Positions 23,503 through 27,538 of a stretch of DNA of 27,538 bases are shown here, piece after piece. Each line of letters starts with the position of its first letter. Position 1 is the first letter of the stretch. The stretch lies in assembly GCA_964448755.1 (NCBI GenBank), contig CAYUXF010000019.1, positions 1-27,538 of the forward strand. The letters run 5' to 3'. The translations under genes were made by a program, and so were the position numbers. The notes beneath the pieces are model-generated. The model saw nothing but the letters and a program-made list of their open reading frames with translations, was not told where the DNA came from and ran no database searches. This stretch comes from CAYUXF01 sp964448755 (GTDB lineage: Bacteria; Margulisbacteria; Termititenacia; Termititenacales; CAYUXF01).

Positions 23503-24531
23503 TTATAGCGCTGTTGTTTGTGCCTGCAAATAAATAGCCGCAATGGTTTTTTGCAGGCTAGCAATATACTCAAAAAGTTGTACCGGTGAATATTTTTGGA
23601 AATTTATTTCTAAATTTAAGGGAATATTTTCATAGACTGCACGCAAGAGATATTTTTCATAACCAATAAGATTCTCCGGCAGTGCCGGGTCATGTGAATC
23701 GTAACAAATATCATTCTCTGCGGCATTTTCCGGGAAGCCGTTATTGGCATGAAAGTGAAAATTAGCAATATATTTATTATTGGCCAAACACCACTCCGCC
23801 AGGCCGTTTATTTGATAGGTCTTAGAGAGCTGCCGGTGGCCGCTGTCGAGCGTCAGCTGAAGAGCGCTGTTAGTGTTTTGCAGCATGGTTTTAAAATGGT
23901 CGCCGCGATACCCCAGTGCTTCGGTTTTGTAATTGTTAATGTAAGGTTCCGCCTGGTTTTCTAACCCTACAACGATAGGCCAGTTTTGTTCTGAAATTTT
24001 TTGACCGAGCAGCAGATAAAATTCATTAGCGCGCGCGAGGGCTGTTTTGACCTCTTGCGGATTAAAATGATCTGCTATCGATGGCGGGTGGACGGTTATG
24101 TTACGGCCAAAACCATAACGGCTGACGAGCTCGCTATAGACCTCAAAGACATGCAGTAAGTGCGGATAATCCGCCCGTTGGGCGGCAGAGAGTTCCCTCC
24201 CGGCCACAGAATAAAACGGGAAATGGATCTGGCTTTTTAGACCGTAGGAGTCAAGAATGTTTTTTAACCATTTAAATTTGCCATGCGCCGGGCGCAAAAA
24301 TTGACCTTGCCAGTGGAACATATGGGGAAAATTCTCGGTTTTAATTTCTACGCCGGTGAGCAGGCCATTATTGAAGATAGATTGATACTGGAAAAAATTC
24401 TCAAAATCCAGGCAGTGCATGTAGAGAATATCCTGAGATGGTTCGGCGGCGGGCTTTAAGCGCTGTAGCTTATAGGTTTTGTTAAAAAACGGTATCTGCC
24501 ATTGGCCTGCTATTTGTTTTGTGTTGATCAT
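23503..24531 (-). CDS. Xylose-isomerase-like TIM-barrel protein
   Basis: The 342-residue protein has the features of the AP endonuclease family 2 / sugar isomerase-epimerase barrel. Strand-end metal ligands are visible: Glu191 (VVGLENQ), Asp229 with His232 (LTLDSGHRQL), His259 or His261 (NFHFHANNG) and Glu308 (LNLEINF), with a further His148 in ITVHPPS. Enzymes of this fold act on sugars, inositols or abasic DNA. The specific reaction cannot be assigned, and the absence of sugar genes nearby gives no help. It starts from a predicted leaderless promoter and is convergent with protein B. Confidence 0.8.
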   Translation of the reverse strand: MINTKQIAGQWQIPFFNKTYKLQRLKPAAEPSQDILYMHCLDFENFFQYQSIFNNGLLTGVEIKTENFPHMFHWQGQFLRPAHGKFKWLKNILDSYGLKSQIHFPFYSVAGRELSAAQRADYPHLLHVFEVYSELVSRYGFGRNITVHPPSIADHFNPQEVKTALARANEFYLLLGQKISEQNWPIVVGLENQAEPYINNYKTEALGYRGDHFKTMLQNTNSALQLTLDSGHRQLSKTYQINGLAEWCLANNKYIANFHFHANNGFPENAAENDICYDSHDPALPENLIGYEKYLLRAVYENIPLNLEINFQKYSPVQLFEYIASLQKTIAAIYLQAQTTAL

Positions 24532-24537
24532 GATGTT

Positions 24538-24567
24538 ATTTTAATCAAGAAAATAAAATTATTACAA
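24538..24567 (-). promoter_or_regulatory. Leaderless promoter of the TIM-barrel gene
   Basis: On the minus strand TTGTAA (24567-24562), an 18-bp spacer and TAAAAT (24543-24538) are followed by exactly 6 nt and ATG 24531. Transcription should begin at the start codon. The remaining bases up to 24657 are A/T-rich and show nothing further. Confidence 0.55.
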
Positions 24568-24657
24568 CTGGGCATGATAGAGTATCGCAAGTAATAAAAA
24601 AAATTTTCAGTTTGGTATAGTCTTTTAAAAAATACGATATTTTTAAATGGCAAAGTT

Positions 24658-25128
24658 TTATAAAAGATCAATATCCAGATCATCAAAATCTAATTTTTTG
24701 GAGACCATTTCGCCGTTAGCATCCTGCTGAATAACAGCTAGATTCTTAAAAAATGGCAGAAATGTTTTGCTGAAAATATGCTCCAATTTCTGATTATATT
24801 TAAACGGCGCAACACCATGAATATTGTTGGATGTATTTATGAACAATTCTCCTTCACTGAAAATGACCGTAAAGAAAAACCAGGGATAACTGCTCTTCTT
24901 TTCTAAAGAAAAAAGCGGGGCATATTGCTCGCGCAGTCTGCTGTGCGAAAAAAGGGTATCGCTGGCAATGGCTCGCTGGGTTCTAATATTGCAGCAGCCG
25001 ACTAAATTATAACGCTTGTCGCCGGTAGCATAATTTATCGTCGAGTTATAAGAGAGCTCGTCCATGAAATGATGGCGTGCTGCAGATACTGCAGAGGTAC
25101 TGATAACTTTATGCTGCATATTTATCAT
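24658..25128 (-). CDS. Unknown soluble protein (156 aa)
   Basis: The 156-residue protein is not recognised. It begins MINMQHKVISTSAVSAARHH, contains a paired-Cys segment (LVGCCNIRTQ) and a hydrophobic beta-like core (SYPWFFFTVIFSEGELFINT), and ends in an acidic tail (KKLDFDDLDIDLL). Acidic C-termini of this type often make protein contacts, but no partner is evident. ATG 25128 is the earliest start because a TAG lies four codons upstream. No ribosome site is visible. It lies downstream of the HEPN-like gene on the same strand with about 120 bp between, and upstream of the TIM-barrel gene. Confidence 0.6.
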   Translation of the reverse strand: MINMQHKVISTSAVSAARHHFMDELSYNSTINYATGDKRYNLVGCCNIRTQRAIASDTLFSHSRLREQYAPLFSLEKKSSYPWFFFTVIFSEGELFINTSNNIHGVAPFKYNQKLEHIFSKTFLPFFKNLAVIQQDANGEMVSKKLDFDDLDIDLL

Positions 25129-25247
25129 CGGCGAAGACTAATTTATTTATGGTAATAAGTCAAGATTATCGAGATTGTTTAGTCGGGAATTGCCGTAAAA
25201 TAGCCCCGATGTTTTGGCCGAAGAGTTTGAGCGAGAATAATATTACT

Positions 25248-26776
25248 CTATTTTTTAGATCCGTTATAGAGCTGTTCGGCCAGGACCTCTTTAAATGCAC
25301 TGAGCTGATCAATAAAAAACTGGATATTTTCATTGGTCAGNNNNNNNNNNNNNNNNNNNNNNNNNNNNNNNNNNNNNNNNNNNNNNNNNNNNNNNNNNNN
25401 NNNNNNNNNNNNNNNNNNNNNNNNNNNNNNNNNNNNNNNNCCTCTTTAAATGCACTGAGCTGATCAATAAAAAACTGGATATTTTCATTGGTCAGATTTA
25501 TCTCTCTTTTGCCGATGATCAATTCTTTTTTATGTTTGGCGCCAAATTTCTTGATAAGCAGCAGGTCATTCTTTCTGGCCTTTGGTATCTCATTGGAGAT
25601 CCCGTGTGCTAGGGTATTTCTGATAATTGCGTAAACTTCCATTAGTTCGAGATATTTCTCCAGCGCAGACACATTGCTTCCGGAAGCACGGTAACTGTCA
25701 ATTATGTATTTAAGACTTTTATATAAAACCGGCTTCTCTTTTAGCCGCGGATCACGGTCAAGGATCAGACGATATTCTTGATAACTTTGCGGGGTAATTT
25801 TGTATTCGATATTATCACGGCGATAGGTAATAAAAAATTTTTCCAGCTGTTTATTAAAAACCATAACAAATAACTCATTGAATAATTTCCGGCGGTATTC
25901 TTGTTTATCAGGAAAAAAAATATTAAGCGATTGTTCGGGCCATTCGCTTTGCTTGGAATTTGCCAGCACTCTGTCAATTCCGCCCAGGAGCAGATCGGTG
26001 ATCTGATTTAAAAAATCAAGATATTCTACTTTTACCAAAACATTGTTGTTTTCATCTAGACTGATGCCGGGAACGGATGAGGCACGAGAGAAAAGCTTAG
26101 TATCTTCTTTTAAGTGTTTTTGGCGCAGGGCGTTGTCCGCGCTGTGCGTGACCGCGCCGGCTACTATTTTTATCAGGTTAAGATGTTCGTCGCGCAGACC
26201 TTTGTTGAAGAGCTGATCTATCTGTTTTTGGGAACATTTTTCCTCTTTTTTAAACAGTTCACGAATAAGCTTAACTTTCTCAAAAAGATCTGCATCTTCT
26301 GTGTGCACATCATATTTTGACCCTAAAAAATATTTTAGGGTCAGGTTAAGGTTTTTGTAGTGCCAGACAATGAACCCTTCAACATAACCGTGGTCAAAAA
26401 TTTCCATGGCCGGACCGAACAAACAATCACTCTTTCGATGTTCGCGTATCTTTTCTTTGTCGGTCAGGACGATCTGCTGCTGAAAGCCGTGTTCGTCAAT
26501 TTCATGAGCGATTTCTTGTTCGGGAATTTTGACCAGCACCTCATTAAAATGGTTGATATACGCATTCATGATCAGCAATGTTTTTTGAAATTTATCGAAT
26601 AAATTATATGAATTAAGCCGGGGCTTATTTATAGTGTCAAATTTTTTTGCAAATGTTATTTCAGGATCATCTTCGGCGAGTTTTCTCAGCAGGAACAATT
26701 CGCTGCTGAAAAATGCTTTCTTACGCATATTCAGGCGCATTTTTTCAAAATATGAAAGTGATCGTTTATTTATCAT
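25248..26776 (-). CDS. Large protein with C-terminal HEPN-like RNase motif (457 aa after gap correction)
   Basis: As printed, the frame runs into the N-gap. If the 55-bp direct repeat and the 100 Ns are collapsed, the frame reads on as SAFKE-VLAEQLYNGSKK and stops at TAG (25250-25248), giving 1374 nt and 457 residues. The protein is largely helical. Near its end is IIRNTLAHGIS, with R386 and H391 separated by four residues, in a long helix followed by a short beta hairpin (KKELIIGKREINLT) and another helix. R-x4-6-H with a polar residue after R is the catalytic signature of HEPN ribonucleases found in toxin, CRISPR and abortive-infection systems; the RNxxAHG form is common among them. The N-terminal 350 residues are not recognised. 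A non-catalytic HEPN or a chance match cannot be excluded. The promoter appears near-leaderless. Confidence 0.72.
25286..25340. repeat. 55-bp direct repeat, left copy at the assembly gap
   Basis: Bases 25286-25340 (beginning CCTCTTTAAATGCACTG and ending CATTGGTCAG) are identical to 25441-25495. The copies end and begin exactly at the N-run, as expected for two contigs that overlap by 55 bp and were joined with a fixed gap. Confidence 0.9.
25341..25440. other. Assembly gap of exactly 100 N
   Basis: A fixed-length N-run from scaffolding. Because its flanks are the same 55 bases and collapsing them keeps the coding frame of the leftward gene, the gap very probably contains no missing sequence. 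Confidence 0.9.
25441..25495. repeat. 55-bp direct repeat, right copy at the assembly gap
   Basis: Identical to 25286-25340; it directly follows the N-run and continues into unique sequence of the HEPN-like gene. Confidence 0.9.
26319..26342. repeat. Perfect 24-bp inverted repeat inside the HEPN-like gene
   Basis: GACCCTAAAA (26319-26328), an AATA loop and TTTTAGGGTC (26333-26342) form a perfect 10-bp stem. It encodes the segment LTLKYFLGS of the leftward gene. It could slow transcription or be a binding site, or it may be chance. Confidence 0.5.
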
Positions 26777-26783
26777 TTAACAT

Positions 26784-26813
26784 AATATCGAAAAAATAAT
26801 ATGTTTAGATCAA
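26784..26813 (-). promoter_or_regulatory. Predicted near-leaderless promoter of the HEPN-like gene
   Basis: On the minus strand TTGATC (26813-26808), an 18-bp spacer and GATATT (26789-26784) are followed by 7 nt and ATG 26776. No ribosome site is present. Confidence 0.4.
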
Positions 26814-26830
26814 ATATTTTGAGGTATAAC

Positions 26831-27511
26831 TTAATTTTTAACCCCTTTATAAAAATAAACTTGCGTTGTTTTTATTTTCTTATTGTCCATGGCGATCTTT
26901 TTATAAATATCTAGCGGCAAAATATTATTATTGCCGTCTTTACTTTTATACGCGGTTAAATAATTGCCCCAGCTGTCATCAATGATCATCGACTTGAGCC
27001 ACTTCAGTTCGATATCTTGCGGGCCGGTGATCTGAAAAATATCGGTCTGGGCCGTATTAAACCCTACGGTGCAGACAAAGTGCCGCTTAGGTGTAAAGGC
27101 GCCGCCCATAACTATTGGATTTTTCTTGATCGCCAAATTATAGATAATGCCGGCCAGATCGTTTTCTTGCAGTTCGCAAATAGTGCGTCCAGCCAGGGAG
27201 TTTACCGCCCAAATGATACAAGCGCTGGAATTCCAGGGGTTATATTTGGCGCCGGGGTCGATCTTTTGCAGAAATCTACGCGCAGCTTTCGACATAAGTT
27301 TATACATAATAATATCTTCCAGCTGATATTTCTTATTATACGCAAAAGGGGTCTCGGCGCTGACAATGGCGTTGGCGCCACTGGTGGGGCCACAGGCGCC
27401 GGTGGCGTGGTAGAGGTTATTGTCTTGGACGTGCATGGTTTTGCCCAAGGATAAGTTGTGGGAAATGAGGGCGATCTCTCGCGGGTCGCTGATAATAAGT
27501 TTTAAATTCAT
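26831..27511 (-). CDS. C39-like papain-fold cysteine protease
   Basis: The 226-residue protein shows the layout of the peptidase C39-like family. Catalytic Cys40 is in GACGPTSGANAI, His144 is in KRHFVCTVGF after a PIVMGGAF strand, and the Asp is in IIDDSWGNY (178 or 179). Members cleave peptides, including leader peptides of exported bacteriocins, or act as bacterial effectors. There is no signal peptide and no ABC-transporter domain, so it should be cytoplasmic or exported by another route. The expected oxyanion Gln upstream of the Cys may be Gln29 (MHVQDNN). The 27 nt upstream available in the window hold no Shine-Dalgarno site but do contain CCTCCTTT. The 54 bp between it and the HEPN-like gene hold that gene's promoter. 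Confidence 0.72.
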   Translation of the reverse strand: MNLKLIISDPREIALISHNLSLGKTMHVQDNNLYHATGACGPTSGANAIVSAETPFAYNKKYQLEDIIMYKLMSKAARRFLQKIDPGAKYNPWNSSACIIWAVNSLAGRTICELQENDLAGIIYNLAIKKNPIVMGGAFTPKRHFVCTVGFNTAQTDIFQITGPQDIELKWLKSMIIDDSWGNYLTAYKSKDGNNNILPLDIYKKIAMDNKKIKTTQVYFYKGVKN

Positions 27512-27538
27512 CTGAAGGGATATCGAAAAAAGGAGGGG

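Noticed and set aside
25149..25463. Rightward open frame crossing the N-gap
   Set aside because: It depends on the artificial gap, is antisense to the HEPN-like gene and has no start signals. Collapsing the duplicated 55-mer gives the leftward gene a proper end.

Overview
The window is a dense bacterial chromosome segment, probably a scaffold from a metagenome, since it contains one 100-N join. Standard-code stops are used throughout. The organism is diderm: it has an outer-membrane protein with an N-terminal S-layer-homology (SLH) domain, a coiled coil and a terminal-Phe beta-barrel, plus a periplasmic Slt-type lytic transglycosylase. SLH-tethered porins and many genes without recognisable families suggest an uncultured lineage near Cyanobacteria or Margulisbacteria. 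This placement is inference and has low to moderate confidence. No rRNA, tRNA, CRISPR array or insertion sequence was seen.

Layout. Bases 1-343 hold the start of a leftward secreted beta-propeller repeat protein. Bases 508-3254 carry rightward ftsZ followed directly by the SLH porin. Bases 3251-8628 are a leftward set of M20 peptidase, XerC/D recombinase, M50 site-2-type protease and DinG. Further leftward genes are an exported flavodoxin-fold protein, a U32/RlhA-like protein and a large unknown helical protein (11071-12666). Rightward slt and a half-size EamA transporter follow (12769-14846), then a Met-rich small membrane protein and a DUF2177 membrane protein that converge on a strong terminator. 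Bases 15819-19250 hold two large unrecognised proteins and a small one, and 19398-21299 is asnB.

From about 21.3 kb onward the content looks accessory. A stand-alone RelA/SpoT-type HD hydrolase (22130-22942) sits between two paralogous 171-172 aa proteins with a faint GNAT-like motif. These are followed by a xylose-isomerase-like TIM barrel, an unknown 156 aa protein, a 457 aa protein ending in a HEPN-like RNTLAH motif, and a C39-like cysteine protease. The hydrolase with its flanking pair is the best candidate for an undescribed functional unit.

Expression signals fall into two classes. Some genes have strong Shine-Dalgarno sites (14957, 15719, 17709, 19398). At least four others have a -10 hexamer ending exactly 6 nt before the ATG, and two more have 7 nt, which predicts leaderless transcripts. 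The N-gap at 25341-25440 is flanked by an identical 55-base direct repeat. Collapsing repeat plus gap restores one intact 457-codon gene, so the gap is very probably an assembly artefact.
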